Shown: in pieces, positions 51,690 to 60,986 of the stretch
Numbering within the stretch: position 1 is the stretch's first letter
Layout of the letters: every line of letters starts with the position of its first letter
NCBI GenBank assembly: GCA_943369665.1
Contig: CALRNX020000001.1
Coordinates: 186,001-250,000, forward strand
DNA length: 64,000 bases
Direction of reading: 5' to 3'
Source of the DNA: UKL13-3 sp943369665
GTDB taxonomy: Bacteria > Bacteroidota > Bacteroidia > UKL13-3
Made by a program: the position numbers and the translations under genes
Notes under the pieces: generated by a model
Told to the model about the DNA's origin: nothing
The model's database searches: none
The model's input: only the letters and a program-made list of their open reading frames with translations

Positions 51690-54293
51690 CTACTTTTTGA
51701 GTGTCTTTTTCAACTCATTTAATTTCATCAATGCTTCAATCGGGGAAAGTGTATTTACATCCAAAACCATGAGCTCATCGCGGAGTTGCTCCAAAACAGG
51801 GTCGTTGAGCTGGAACATGGATAATTGCATATTGCCCATTTGCGGCAACCCTTTCGGTTTTGTTTCGCCCAGGTCCTCACGTTGCGATTCCAATTGTGTC
51901 AGCATCTGTTGCGCCTTGCGGACAACAATTTGGGGCATCCCGGCCATTTTAGCAACATGGATACCAAAACTATGTTCGCTTCCACCCTCTTTTAACTTGC
52001 GCAGGAAAATGATCTTTTGATCTGCCTCTTTGATCTCAATATGAAAGTTCCGAATGGCTGCATGTGTTTTTTCCAGATCGTTCAGTTCGTGGTAATGTGT
52101 TGCAAAAAGTGTTTTCGGTTTGGATGGATGGTTGCAGATAAAATCGGCAATGGCCCAGGCAATCGAAACACCATCATACGTGCTGGTTCCGCGCCCGATC
52201 TCATCAAGCAGGATCAAACTCCTGTCTGAAATATTATTTAAGATGCTGGCTGTTTCTGTCATCTCCACCATAAAGGTAGATTCCCCACTTGAAATATTAT
52301 CGCTTGCACCAACACGTGTAAATATTTTATCTACCAAACCAATTTCGGCATATGATGAAGGAACAAACGAGCCGATTTGCGCCATGATCACATTCAAAGC
52401 TGTTTGCCTCAGCAAAGCAGACTTACCCGACATATTGGGACCTGTGAGAATAATAACCTGTTGTTGCTCATTATCTAAATAAATATCATTGGCAATATAC
52501 GGGTCACCGATTTTGAGTTGTTGTTCGATAACAGGATGGCGCGAATCCTTCAGGATTAATTTTTTGCCTTCGTTTAAAACAGGTTTTGTGTAATGGTGTT
52601 TTTCGGCCAGTGTGGCAAAGGCAAACAGGCAATCCATGCGAGCCAATACCAAAGCATTTTGCTGAATTTGCCCAACATACTCAGAAACTGCCGTTACCAA
52701 TTCATTGTACAAACGCTCTTCGATGGCTCCAATTTTATCTTCGGCTCCTAATATCTTTTCTTCGTATTGTTTAAGCTCTTCGGTAATATAACGCTCGGCA
52801 TTGGTGAGGGTTTGCTTGCGGATCCACTCTGTCGGAACCTTATCCTTATGGGCATTGGTTACTTCGAGATAATAACCAAACACATTGTTATATGATATTT
52901 TTAACGAGGTAATTCCGGTACGTTGTTGCTCTTTTTGCTGAAGTTGCAACAAATAGTCTTTCCCTGAATACGCAATTTTTCGAAGGTCATCCAATGTGGC
53001 ATCCACACCTTCGTTGATCACTTCGCCTTTGTTTGCAGCAATAGGCGGTTCAGGTTTAAGTACGGTATTTATTTTATCGATCACCCAACTGCAATCATGC
53101 AATTGGTTGGCGATCCCGATCAGTTTATCGTTTTTGCTTTGCAGAAAAACCTCTTTAATGGGAGCAATTTGTTTGAGCGACCTGTTGAGTTGTTGCAACT
53201 CACGAGGATTCACTCGCTTCATTGCCACTTTCGAAATCAAACGCTCCAGATCCCCAATACTTTTTAAATGGTCAATAACTGCATCGCGTTGTTTGGTTTC
53301 TTTGTGCGCATAATCAACAATGGCCAATCGGTCGTTGATACTTGTGATTTCTTTGAGTGGCAATACCACCCATTTTTTGAGGAGCCTCGCTCCCATCGGG
53401 GTTACGGTTTTATCCAATGTTTGAATCAGCGAAACACCATTTTCATTTGCCGAATACAAGAGTTCCAGATTGCGAATGGTAAACCGATCGAGCCACACAA
53501 ATTGTTGCTCATCAATACGCGAAATGGATTGAATATGCTGAACTTGGGTATGGTGTGTTTCGGCCAGGTAATGCAAACAAACTCCCGCCGCAATGATAGC
53601 CGCATTCATTTGTTGAATACCAAAACCTTTGAGGTTTGCCGTATTAAAATGACTGATCAATTTATCATTGGCAAAGTCGAATTGAAATGCCCAATCGTCT
53701 AATTGATACGTATAAAATTTATCGCCAAACTGTTGCTGAAAATTTTTAAACTGGGGCTTGGCCACAATAATTTCAGCAGGTTTAAACCCTTGTATCAATT
53801 TATCGATATACTCAATATCGCCTTCGGCAGTCATAAACTCACCCGTGGAAATATCTAAAAAAGAAACACCTGTTTTGTCTTTATCGAAATGAACAGCCGC
53901 TAAATAATTGGAAACTTTATGGTCTAAGATTTTATCGTTATACGAAACGCCCGGGGTAATCAGCTCGGTAACACCACGCTTTACAATGGTTTTGGTCAGT
54001 TTAGGGTCTTCCAGCTGATCGCAAATAGCAACACGCTGGCCTGCGCGCACCAGTTTGGGCAAGTAAGTATCCAACGAATGATGCGGAAACCCGGCAAGCT
54101 CGATATGTGAGGCTGAACCATTGGCTCTTTTGGTAAGAACAATACCCAGTATCTGCGCTGCTTTAACGGCATCTTCACCAAATGTTTCATAAAAATCGCC
54201 CACCCGAAACAGCAAGATCGCACCCGGGTATTTGGTTTTGATCTGGTTGTATTGCTTCATCAGCGGAGTTTCAGCAGGTTCCTTCTTTTGCAT
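51690..54293 (-). CDS. mutS: DNA mismatch repair protein MutS
   Basis: An 867-residue protein. The mismatch-reading motif FYE lies in FRVGDFYETFGEDA near 30. Connector, lever and clamp domains follow, and the ATPase has TGPNMSGKSALLRQTA (near residue 620), LILLDEIGRGTSTYDG (Walker B) and LFATHYHELNDLE (H-loop). It recognises mismatches and recruits MutL. Length and order are those of MutS1. It is a single gene whose 5' side faces the divergent SpoU-type methyltransferase gene. Confidence 0.95.
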   Translation of the reverse strand: MQKKEPAETPLMKQYNQIKTKYPGAILLFRVGDFYETFGEDAVKAAQILGIVLTKRANGSASHIELAGFPHHSLDTYLPKLVRAGQRVAICDQLEDPKLTKTIVKRGVTELITPGVSYNDKILDHKVSNYLAAVHFDKDKTGVSFLDISTGEFMTAEGDIEYIDKLIQGFKPAEIIVAKPQFKNFQQQFGDKFYTYQLDDWAFQFDFANDKLISHFNTANLKGFGIQQMNAAIIAAGVCLHYLAETHHTQVQHIQSISRIDEQQFVWLDRFTIRNLELLYSANENGVSLIQTLDKTVTPMGARLLKKWVVLPLKEITSINDRLAIVDYAHKETKQRDAVIDHLKSIGDLERLISKVAMKRVNPRELQQLNRSLKQIAPIKEVFLQSKNDKLIGIANQLHDCSWVIDKINTVLKPEPPIAANKGEVINEGVDATLDDLRKIAYSGKDYLLQLQQKEQQRTGITSLKISYNNVFGYYLEVTNAHKDKVPTEWIRKQTLTNAERYITEELKQYEEKILGAEDKIGAIEERLYNELVTAVSEYVGQIQQNALVLARMDCLFAFATLAEKHHYTKPVLNEGKKLILKDSRHPVIEQQLKIGDPYIANDIYLDNEQQQVIILTGPNMSGKSALLRQTALNVIMAQIGSFVPSSYAEIGLVDKIFTRVGASDNISSGESTFMVEMTETASILNNISDRSLILLDEIGRGTSTYDGVSIAWAIADFICNHPSKPKTLFATHYHELNDLEKTHAAIRNFHIEIKEADQKIIFLRKLKEGGSEHSFGIHVAKMAGMPQIVVRKAQQMLTQLESQREDLGETKPKGLPQMGNMQLSMFQLNDPVLEQLRDELMVLDVNTLSPIEALMKLNELKKTLKK

Positions 54294-54631
54294 AAAGCGG
54301 CAAAATACACCAGTTAATCATTGGGGAGTGAACATTTTTTTAACACTCTATTGCATTTTGTTTATACCGTTTGCAACTCAATTTGAATGGTTGATTGATC
54401 CAGATTTTTTTTGATCTTTTGCCGAATCTTTTTCCTGCTTCATACCTGTCTGGTGTAGGCTGCAAAGCGGGCATTGAGCCAAAAGACCAATCTGGTTATG
54501 ACCTTTATCCGTCAAACAATAAGGATATGATCAATCGTTTCTCAAAAAAATCAAACCAAACCTCAGCTCTTCGTTAAGAGAATGTCATCTAAACGCAACC
54601 ATCCAACTTTCAATCTTTATATTTGCACCAC
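54294..54631. other. Gene-free stretch before the SpoU-type methyltransferase
   Basis: The gap between divergent mutS and the methyltransferase has no supportable gene. It ends with the box TATATTTG (54618-54625), which stands 6 bases before the ATG at 54632 and probably drives that gene. No TTTG is found at the -33 distance. Nothing else is seen. Confidence 0.4.
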
Positions 54632-55177
54632 ATGAGTAATCAAAAACTAAAACTGACCGAACTGAACCGGTTGGATATCACCCAATATAAAAATACCGAA
54701 AAGGCTAATATCATTTTGGTATTGGATAATATCAGAAGTGCCCAAAACATCGGATCCATCTTTAGAACTTCAGATGCTTTCAATATTGAAAAAATTATCC
54801 TGACCGGTATCAGCGCAACACCACCCAATAAAGAAATTTTAAAAACAGCTTTGGGAAGTACTGAGTCAGTTGTTTGGGAACACCATGCAAGTACAATTGA
54901 CATTATTGGCTCGTTAAAAAAAGAAGGATATCACATCTTAAGCATTGAACAAACCCAAAACAGTACCATGTTGCATACATTTACTCCTGATGTTCAGGTA
55001 AAATATGTATTGGTATTGGGAAATGAAGTTGAAGGTGTGAACCAGGATGTGATCAATGTTTCCGATTACACATTGGAGATCCCTCAATTCGGGACAAAGC
55101 ATTCATTAAACGTGGCTGTAAGTGCAGGAATTGTACTTTGGGATATTTACAACAAACTGTATTTACAAGAAAACTAA
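54632..55177 (+). CDS. RNA 2'-O-methyltransferase, TrmH/SpoU family
   Basis: 181 residues from MSNQKLKLTELNR (three codons after the first ATG in frame). SPOUT-knot motifs: ILVLDNIRSAQNIGSIFRTSDAFNIEKIILTG (motif 1, N/R/S set), LVLGNEVEGVNQDVIN (motif 2) and LEIPQFGTKHSLNVAVSAGIVLWDIY (motif 3). It methylates a ribose in tRNA or rRNA. It lacks the N-terminal RNA-binding extension of TrmB/RlmB, so the target is unclear. Its stop overlaps that of bshC on the opposite strand (shared CTAA). Confidence 0.88.
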   Translation: MSNQKLKLTELNRLDITQYKNTEKANIILVLDNIRSAQNIGSIFRTSDAFNIEKIILTGISATPPNKEILKTALGSTESVVWEHHASTIDIIGSLKKEGYHILSIEQTQNSTMLHTFTPDVQVKYVLVLGNEVEGVNQDVINVSDYTLEIPQFGTKHSLNVAVSAGIVLWDIYNKLYLQEN

Positions 55178-56763
55178 TCCCAGAAAACAACATCCATTGT
55201 GTGCGACAATGGCAATATTTGTTTGCTCAAAATATCAATAAAAGACTTGTAGTAATGCCCCGTATACTGTGCTAATGTATCGTGACGCTCCTGCGGTTCG
55301 TTATGAGGAAACAACTGGTGTTTGATGGATGATAACAATTGAATATCCGTATCGCTTTTTTCTTTTTTGCTTTTCAACACATCCTTTTTAAAGCCCGCCA
55401 ATTGTTGGGTTGCGTTCAATTTCCAATCGATCAGTTTGGAAGCAATTTTATTATCGAACGGCATCAACTTATCAATTGCCTGTTGTATGGTTTGTTCCAT
55501 CAATGCAGCTTCTTCATCAATCGTTAAAGGATGTTCCGATAGTATGAATTGTTTAAGCAATTCCTCTTCTTTCAAAAACAATTGCTCAATGCTAACGCCC
55601 CGCTTATCCAGTTTATGCAATACCGATTTGCGCAATAACATAATTGAATTACGCAATACCACCATTGGAAATTGCACACCATGCGTTGCAAAAACATCTT
55701 TTAACTGGAGCCAGTAAGCAATCTCTCCGGGCCCTCCGATATAAGCCAGGTTGGGCAAAACAGTCTCCTGGTATACAGGGCGTAATACCACATTCGGACT
55801 GAACCTTTCTGGATGTTTGTCGATCTCTGCTGCTATTGCTGTTTCACTAAACACAATCGAAGTGTTGTTTACCTCGAAACCTTTTGTTGTTTTTTTGATC
55901 AGATTACGGCCTTCTTCACTCAAGTAAAAAAAGTTGATCTCCCGACCAGTAATTTGCAGTTTATAATTCCGCCCAAGCTTACCGTTTGTATCGATCAATG
56001 CGTTAAAGCTTGTATGCTTCAATACATCATCCTGCATTACTTGTGTAAACTCTTTCTTTAATTCAACAGCATTCGGTTCTAAAATAACCAAGCCATAATC
56101 GGCAAATAAAGTATGTACAATTTTGCGCGTTGCCTGACTTAGGTTTTCACTTTCAGCATAAGCCTTTTCAAACAGATCAACCAACGCATTGCTTTCACCA
56201 AGTTCCGCCTTCAATGTTGTAATCGCGTCCTTAATGGCTGTAGTTGCAAGCACTCCCACCGGCTGATTGTTTGAATCGATATCCCATTCGATCTTATTGT
56301 CATTTACAAACACATGGTTTATTTCGGCAAAATCATGGTCTTCGCTTGCCATCCAGAATACCGGCACAAAATGTTTTGCAGGGTGTTTGAGTCTTAACTC
56401 TTCAGCTAGCCGAATCGTGGAAAGGATCTTGTAAATAAAAAACAAAGGACCGGTGAACAATGCCAATTGATGACCTGTTGTTACCGTAAACGTATTGGTA
56501 TCTTTTAACGATTCAATATTGGCAAAAACCTGTTTGGCTTGTTTTTTATCAATACCAATTTCAGCATATTGACTGCGCAGTGTCGCCACCAAAACATCCC
56601 GTTTGTTTTGCTCAAATACCCTGTCAGCAATGATCTCATCAAACGAACCCATAACCGGCAAATACCGGTAAAATGGTTTAAGATCATCTTTCTGGTGAAC
56701 ATAATCCAATACTATTTTTGAGTACAGATTGGTTTGTGCAAGTGGGATGTTTTTGTATAGCAA
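55174..56763 (-). CDS. bshC: Bacillithiol biosynthesis cysteine-adding enzyme BshC
   Basis: A 529-residue protein with the unusual fold of BshC: Rossmann-like core with FTVTTGHQLALFTGPLFFIYKILSTIRLAEEL near 95, FWMASEDHDFAEINHVFV near 145 (the HD-type segment), and RPVYQETVLPNLAYIGGPGEIAYWLQLKDVF near 330. A coiled-coil extension occupies the last third. It adds cysteine to glucosaminyl-malate, the last step of bacillithiol formation. With bshB1 at 31816 it shows the organism makes bacillithiol. Confidence 0.92.
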   Translation of the reverse strand: MLYKNIPLAQTNLYSKIVLDYVHQKDDLKPFYRYLPVMGSFDEIIADRVFEQNKRDVLVATLRSQYAEIGIDKKQAKQVFANIESLKDTNTFTVTTGHQLALFTGPLFFIYKILSTIRLAEELRLKHPAKHFVPVFWMASEDHDFAEINHVFVNDNKIEWDIDSNNQPVGVLATTAIKDAITTLKAELGESNALVDLFEKAYAESENLSQATRKIVHTLFADYGLVILEPNAVELKKEFTQVMQDDVLKHTSFNALIDTNGKLGRNYKLQITGREINFFYLSEEGRNLIKKTTKGFEVNNTSIVFSETAIAAEIDKHPERFSPNVVLRPVYQETVLPNLAYIGGPGEIAYWLQLKDVFATHGVQFPMVVLRNSIMLLRKSVLHKLDKRGVSIEQLFLKEEELLKQFILSEHPLTIDEEAALMEQTIQQAIDKLMPFDNKIASKLIDWKLNATQQLAGFKKDVLKSKKEKSDTDIQLLSSIKHQLFPHNEPQERHDTLAQYTGHYYKSFIDILSKQILPLSHTMDVVFWD

Positions 56764-56855
56764 GTTTATTCGGGTAATTAAGTTGGTTAAGTAATTGAGT
56801 TTAAAAGTTTGATTGGAGTGTGTTCATTTATCATATCCAACCATAAAGTCTGTCT

Positions 56856-58166
56856 TTACTCTACAATACGCCCAATCAGATCAAACTCTTCGGCAGCTGT
56901 AATTTCCACGTTGGCAAAATCTCCTACCCTTACATAATTTGATTTTGCATCCACAATAACTTCATTATCTACTTCCGGAGAATCAAATTCCGTGCGGCCA
57001 ACAAATTGTTCGTTCTCTTTTCGGTCAAACAATACTTTAAATGTTTTGCCCACTTTTTGTTGGTTCAGCTCTGCCGAAATTCCCTGTTGGATATCCATTA
57101 CAATAGCAGCACGTTCTTCTTTTACCTCCTGTGGCACATCATCCACCATGGTTCCGGCATGTGTTCCTTCTTCGTGGCTGTATGTAAATATTCCCAATCG
57201 ATCAAAACGGTTATACTCCACAAATTTGCAAAGGTCCTGAAAATCCTGTTCGGTTTCGCCCGGGTGCCCGGCAATTAGCGTTGTACGAATGGCAATGCCC
57301 GGAACTTTTTCACGCATGGTGTCAATTACTTCCTGTGTGCGTTTTGAGGTGATTCCCCTGCGCATAATTTTGAGCATATTATCGCTTGTATGCTGCAATG
57401 GGATATCTATATACTTACAAATATTATCGCGTTCACGCATTACATCCAGAGCATCCAACGGAAACTGCGATGGGTATGCATAGTGCAACCGGATCCAATC
57501 CAAACCATTGATATCGCTCATCTTGCGAAGCAATTCAGCCAGCTTACGTTCGCCATAAAGATCCAATCCGTAATACGTACTATCCTGTGCAATGAGCAAT
57601 ACTTCTTTCGTTCCATTTTTCACCAATCCTTTTACTTCGGCTTCTATTTGCTCAAACGATTTTGAAACATGTTTACCTCGCATGATCGGAATGGCACAGA
57701 AAGAACAAGGCCTATCACAACCTTCCGATATTTTAAGGTATGCATAATGCGCGGGAGTCGTTAACAAACGCTCACCGATTAGTTCGTGTTTATAGTCCGC
57801 TCCTAAAGTCTTAAGCAACTGCGGTAAATGGGTTGTCCCAAAATATTGATCTACATCCGGAATTTCCTTTTGTAGATCGGGCATATAACGCTGCGACAAA
57901 CAACCTGTCACATACAATTTGTCAATTTCACCGGCTTGTTTGGCTTCGGCATAACGCAAAATGGTATCAATGCTTTCCTGTTTGGCATTGTCGATAAAAC
58001 CGCAGGTATTGATGATGATCACATTCGCATCATCCTTCATCGACTCATGCTCCACATCAAATTTATTCGCCTTGAGCTGGCTATACAATACTTCACTGTC
58101 GACAATGTTTTTGGAACATCCCAGCGTTACAATATTGACTTTATCTTGTTTACGTTTTGTTTTCAA
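56856..58166 (-). CDS. rimO: Ribosomal protein S12 methylthiotransferase RimO
   Basis: A 436-residue radical-SAM enzyme. Cluster cysteines: Cys17, Cys55, Cys89 of the MTTase domain (GCSKNIVDSE, NTCGFIDN, VTGCLSQRYMPDL) and Cys150, Cys154, Cys157 of the radical-SAM set (SEGCDRPCSFCAIP). A C-terminal TRAM domain (about 365-435) is present. It adds a methylthio group to an aspartate of ribosomal protein S12. It follows ftsY by 9 bases and belongs to a long minus-strand unit of translation and export genes. Confidence 0.95.
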   Translation of the reverse strand: MKTKRKQDKVNIVTLGCSKNIVDSEVLYSQLKANKFDVEHESMKDDANVIIINTCGFIDNAKQESIDTILRYAEAKQAGEIDKLYVTGCLSQRYMPDLQKEIPDVDQYFGTTHLPQLLKTLGADYKHELIGERLLTTPAHYAYLKISEGCDRPCSFCAIPIMRGKHVSKSFEQIEAEVKGLVKNGTKEVLLIAQDSTYYGLDLYGERKLAELLRKMSDINGLDWIRLHYAYPSQFPLDALDVMRERDNICKYIDIPLQHTSDNMLKIMRRGITSKRTQEVIDTMREKVPGIAIRTTLIAGHPGETEQDFQDLCKFVEYNRFDRLGIFTYSHEEGTHAGTMVDDVPQEVKEERAAIVMDIQQGISAELNQQKVGKTFKVLFDRKENEQFVGRTEFDSPEVDNEVIVDAKSNYVRVGDFANVEITAAEEFDLIGRIVE

Positions 58167-58175
58167 ACTCTTATC

Positions 58176-59126
58176 TTAATTAAACAACGAATCTACAAAT
58201 TCTTTTCTATCAAATAATTGCAAGTCGTCTATTCCTTCTCCTACTCCAATATATTTTACAGGCACTTTAAACTGATCGGCAATCCCGATCACCACACCAC
58301 CTTTAGCTGTTCCATCCAGCTTGGTCAAAGCCAATGCATTCACTTCCGTTGCTGCAGTAAATTGTTTGGCCTGTTCAAAAGCATTTTGCCCGGTGCTTGC
58401 ATCCAATACCAGCAAAATTTCATGCGGAGCTTCGGGGATAACCTTGCTCATCACACGTTTTATTTTCGAAAGCTCATTCATCAGATCCACGCGGTTGTGC
58501 AAACGACCGGCTGTATCAATGATCACTACATCTGCATCATTTTCGGTTGCATATTTTACCGCATCAAATGCCACTGCCGCAGGATCGGTGTTCATGCCAT
58601 TATCCACCACATGCACACCGTTGCGTTCGCCCCAGATCTTTAACTGGGCCACAGCCGCGGCTCTAAAAGTATCTCCGGCCCCCAACACTACTTTTTTGCC
58701 CGCTTTTTTAAACTGGTTGGCCAATTTACCAATGGTTGTGGTTTTACCCACTCCATTTACTCCAACAACCATCATTACATATGGTTTTTTGTTTTGAAGG
58801 TTTTCAAAAGTAGCCAGGTTATCATTATTGTTTTCCTCCAGCAAGGCCGAGATCTCCTGTTTCAATAAACTGTTCAACTCACTTTCGCCAACGTACTTAT
58901 CAATGGAAACGCGCTTTTGCAAGCGCTCAATGATCTTTAAGGTTGTGTGAATGCCAACATCCGATGTAACGAGAATTTCTTCAAGCTCATCCAAAAAGTC
59001 ATCGTCAACCGTGGTTTTCCCAACCAGTGCCTTGCTTATTTTTCCAAACAAACTGGTCTTGGTTTTTTCCAACCCCTGGTCGAGTTTTTCCTTTTTCTCT
59101 TTTGTAAAAAAACTAAATAGTCCCAT
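58176..59126 (-). CDS. ftsY: Signal recognition particle receptor FtsY
   Basis: A 316-residue SRP GTPase: N domain at about 1-100, then G domain with GVNGVGKT (122-129), DTFRAAAVAQL, VIIDTAGRLHNR, ALTKLDGTAKGGV and the closing GVGEGIDDLQLFD. It lacks the acidic A domain of the E. coli protein, as is common outside proteobacteria. It docks the SRP-ribosome complex at the inner membrane. Genes for rimO and DUF4295 surround it, as in other Bacteroidota. Confidence 0.95.
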   Translation of the reverse strand: MGLFSFFTKEKKEKLDQGLEKTKTSLFGKISKALVGKTTVDDDFLDELEEILVTSDVGIHTTLKIIERLQKRVSIDKYVGESELNSLLKQEISALLEENNNDNLATFENLQNKKPYVMMVVGVNGVGKTTTIGKLANQFKKAGKKVVLGAGDTFRAAAVAQLKIWGERNGVHVVDNGMNTDPAAVAFDAVKYATENDADVVIIDTAGRLHNRVDLMNELSKIKRVMSKVIPEAPHEILLVLDASTGQNAFEQAKQFTAATEVNALALTKLDGTAKGGVVIGIADQFKVPVKYIGVGEGIDDLQLFDRKEFVDSLFN

Positions 59127-59266
59127 GTTTCATTTTAATGCGGATAGAGAATAGAACAACCAGTGTAAAATAAAATGCAATTTCGAAAGATTAGATCCCT
59201 TTGGTTGTTCCTTCTTCATCCTAATAAATATTTACCAGTCACATCACTTTAAATTCTTAAAACCAC

Positions 59267-59280
59267 CCCGAAATTTCGGG
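59267..59280. repeat. Perfect palindrome, CCCGAAATTTCGGG
   Basis: 14-bp perfect palindrome in the gap between ftsY and DUF4295. It has the same core as repeats at 9675, 22712 and 37131. Confidence 0.75.
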
Positions 59281-59310
59281 ACCACAAAACCCGTGAAGCG
59301 CCACTAAACA

Positions 59311-59345
59311 AAAAAAGCACCCTGGTTATCAGAATGCTTTTTATA
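59311..59345 (-). terminator. Terminator after DUF4295 gene
   Basis: Read on the minus strand: AAAAAGCA, then an inner hairpin with CTG..CAG, then TGCTTTTTTT. It lies 18 bases after the DUF4295 stop and separates the rpmB-rpmG-DUF4295 set from ftsY. Confidence 0.7.
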
Positions 59346-59362
59346 TATAATGAGTTTGATGA

Positions 59363-59512
59363 TTAACCTTTGAAAAACGATTTTACGTTTTCGTTAGGAA
59401 TAATTTCAGATTTAAAAGAGTATGATCCCTTTGCGTTTTTTACTGCACGGTATACTTTGGCAAAATCTTTACCAGCTCCCGTTTTTAATGTTGCAACTAC
59501 CTTCTTAGCCAT
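59363..59512 (-). CDS. DUF4295 domain-containing protein
   Basis: A 49-residue basic protein: MAKKVVATLKTGAGKDFAKV followed by a KGSYSFKSEIIP-type middle and ending NENVKSFFKG. This small family is found in Bacteroidota right behind rpmG. Basic composition and position point to ribosome association; function is unknown. It starts 9 bases after the rpmG stop. It is too short for many gene callers. Confidence 0.9.
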   Translation of the reverse strand: MAKKVVATLKTGAGKDFAKVYRAVKNAKGSYSFKSEIIPNENVKSFFKG

Positions 59513-59520
59513 GATTCAAA

Positions 59521-59703
59521 TTATTTAATTTCTTTATGTAAAGTAACACGCTTCAAGATCGGGTTGAATTTTTTCAACTCCAAACGCTCAGTAGTGTTTT
59601 TCTTGTTTTTCTTAGTGATATAACGTGAAGTTCCAGGCATACCTGAATCTTTGTGCTCTGTGCACTCCATTATTACTTGGATTCTATTTTTGCTACGTGC
59701 CAT
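59521..59703 (-). CDS. rpmG: 50S ribosomal protein L33
   Basis: A 60-residue basic protein with the L33 pattern: SKNRIQVIMECTEHK, YITKKNKKNTTERLELKKFNP, and a C-terminal ILKRVTLHKEIK. The four zinc-binding cysteines are not present (one Cys only), so it is the zinc-free form. It follows rpmB by 17 bases on the minus strand. Confidence 0.95.
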   Translation of the reverse strand: MARSKNRIQVIMECTEHKDSGMPGTSRYITKKNKKNTTERLELKKFNPILKRVTLHKEIK

Positions 59704-59720
59704 CTCTTAATTCCTCCTAA

Positions 59721-59951
59721 TTAGATTTTTCCATTTTTAGCCCAGTCGCGTAAAACTGCACTGATGCCTTTTTTATTAATTGTTTTCATAGCTTTAGTCG
59801 TTACACGTAAGCTAATCCACATATTTTCTTCAGGTATAAAAAACTTTTTATCCTGCAAATTTGGGTAGAAACGTCTCTTTGTCTTAGCGTTAGAGTGAGA
59901 AACTTTATTTCCTACCATTGCACTCTTACCTGTTAAATCGCAAACTCTCAT
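59721..59951 (-). CDS. rpmB: 50S ribosomal protein L28
   Basis: A 76-residue basic protein: MRVCDLTGKSAMVGNKVSHSNAKTKRRFYPNLQ at the N-terminus, KKFFIPEENMWISLRVTTKAMKTINKKGI in the middle, and the ending LRDWAKNGKI. All match L28. A single Cys near the start shows the zinc-free form. It is the first gene of the rpmB-rpmG-DUF4295 operon and is divergent from the DUF2314-like gene. Confidence 0.95.
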   Translation of the reverse strand: MRVCDLTGKSAMVGNKVSHSNAKTKRRFYPNLQDKKFFIPEENMWISLRVTTKAMKTINKKGISAVLRDWAKNGKI

Positions 59952-60116
59952 GTCAGTATATTTTAAAAAAAGGACTGCAAATATGGGTCAATTATTTTGA
60001 AATGCAAGCGCTTTTACAAAATAATCACCTTTTTAACCCCGAAATTTATGTTGATAGCTTTCGGTATTGTCTTATTTTCGCTGCAAATATATGTAAAAAC
60101 ACAACGAATCTACCCT

Positions 60117-60959
60117 ATGAAACACTTTATATGCTGCATTCTTCTTTTAGCCGCGTTTGCTTCTAATGCCCAATCTGATCTTTCGAAGGAGGAACAACTT
60201 GAATATATGAAACAAATGGGCAGCCGAACGGCTAAACAAACCTGGTGGTTTTTTAACCAAAGGTTGAAAGAGCCGCTAAGTTACACTTATCAGCACGTCT
60301 ACATAGAGTTTTTAAACGTATACGTCAAGGATATCAAGCAATTACCCTCAGGAAAATACCAAGGCGTAGTGGATTTAGAGTTGCCTCACGATCAATCATT
60401 TAATGAAACCAACCAGGATATTAAATTTGACTCAGCCGAAATTGACGACTGGTTTATGGTGGATGATACATACCTGGTTGGTGGATTTTTGTTACGAATT
60501 ATGCAATTTGATGACTTAAAACCCTTTAAAAAGAAAGGTAGATTTAGTATTCCATTCCAAAGCATTAATGAAGATTTTATTAAAAGCAGTAAGATGTATA
60601 GTGATTTAAGCTATGATGGAGATGAGCCAGTGAATGTTCAGGAACTGTTTCCAGGAGGGAATAAAGGATTTCATGATTCCGTTCAGGCATACTTATACTA
60701 TCCTGATTATGCTCATTATATGGGTATCGAAGGGTTTGTTACGGTAGAATTTACCTTATTGGTTGATCATGGGATAATTGAGAACATAAAGGTGATACGA
60801 GGTGTTGGAGCGGGCCTCAATGATATTGCTAAAAACGCTTTCAGGCAAACGGCTAAATATTGGAAACCTACTACCGATAAAAACAACACGACAAGATCAA
60901 TTCATTTTACCCAGTCGATTCGATTTTACTTTAGGGATTATGAACAAACTTTTAAGTAA
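60117..60959 (+). CDS. Exported protein with DUF2314-like and TonB C-terminal-like domains
   Basis: 280 residues from MKHFICCILLLAAFASNAQ; the longer frame upstream lacks a proper signal and starts in the rpmB promoter region. Residues about 40-150 (TAKQTWWFFNQRL, then KQLPSGKYQGVVDLELPHD, DDWFMVDDTYLVGGFLLRIM) resemble DUF2314 (IxDWMYxxxxxLVGGxxxR). The C-terminal part (about 195-260) has the TonB/TolA end: YYPDYAHYMGIEGFVTVEFTLLVDHGIIENIKVIRGVGAGLNDIAKNAFRQTAKYWKP. A soluble TonB-C domain without a membrane helix is common in Bacteroidota and its partner is unknown. The joining of the two domains is unusual. Confidence 0.65.
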   Translation: MKHFICCILLLAAFASNAQSDLSKEEQLEYMKQMGSRTAKQTWWFFNQRLKEPLSYTYQHVYIEFLNVYVKDIKQLPSGKYQGVVDLELPHDQSFNETNQDIKFDSAEIDDWFMVDDTYLVGGFLLRIMQFDDLKPFKKKGRFSIPFQSINEDFIKSSKMYSDLSYDGDEPVNVQELFPGGNKGFHDSVQAYLYYPDYAHYMGIEGFVTVEFTLLVDHGIIENIKVIRGVGAGLNDIAKNAFRQTAKYWKPTTDKNNTTRSIHFTQSIRFYFRDYEQTFK

Positions 60960-60986
60960 ACTTGTCGCCAAAATAAAGTGTTATAT

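Noticed and set aside
54232..54577. Two short plus-strand frames between mutS and the SpoU-type gene
   Set aside because: No signal peptide, domain or start context; one overlaps the mutS start.
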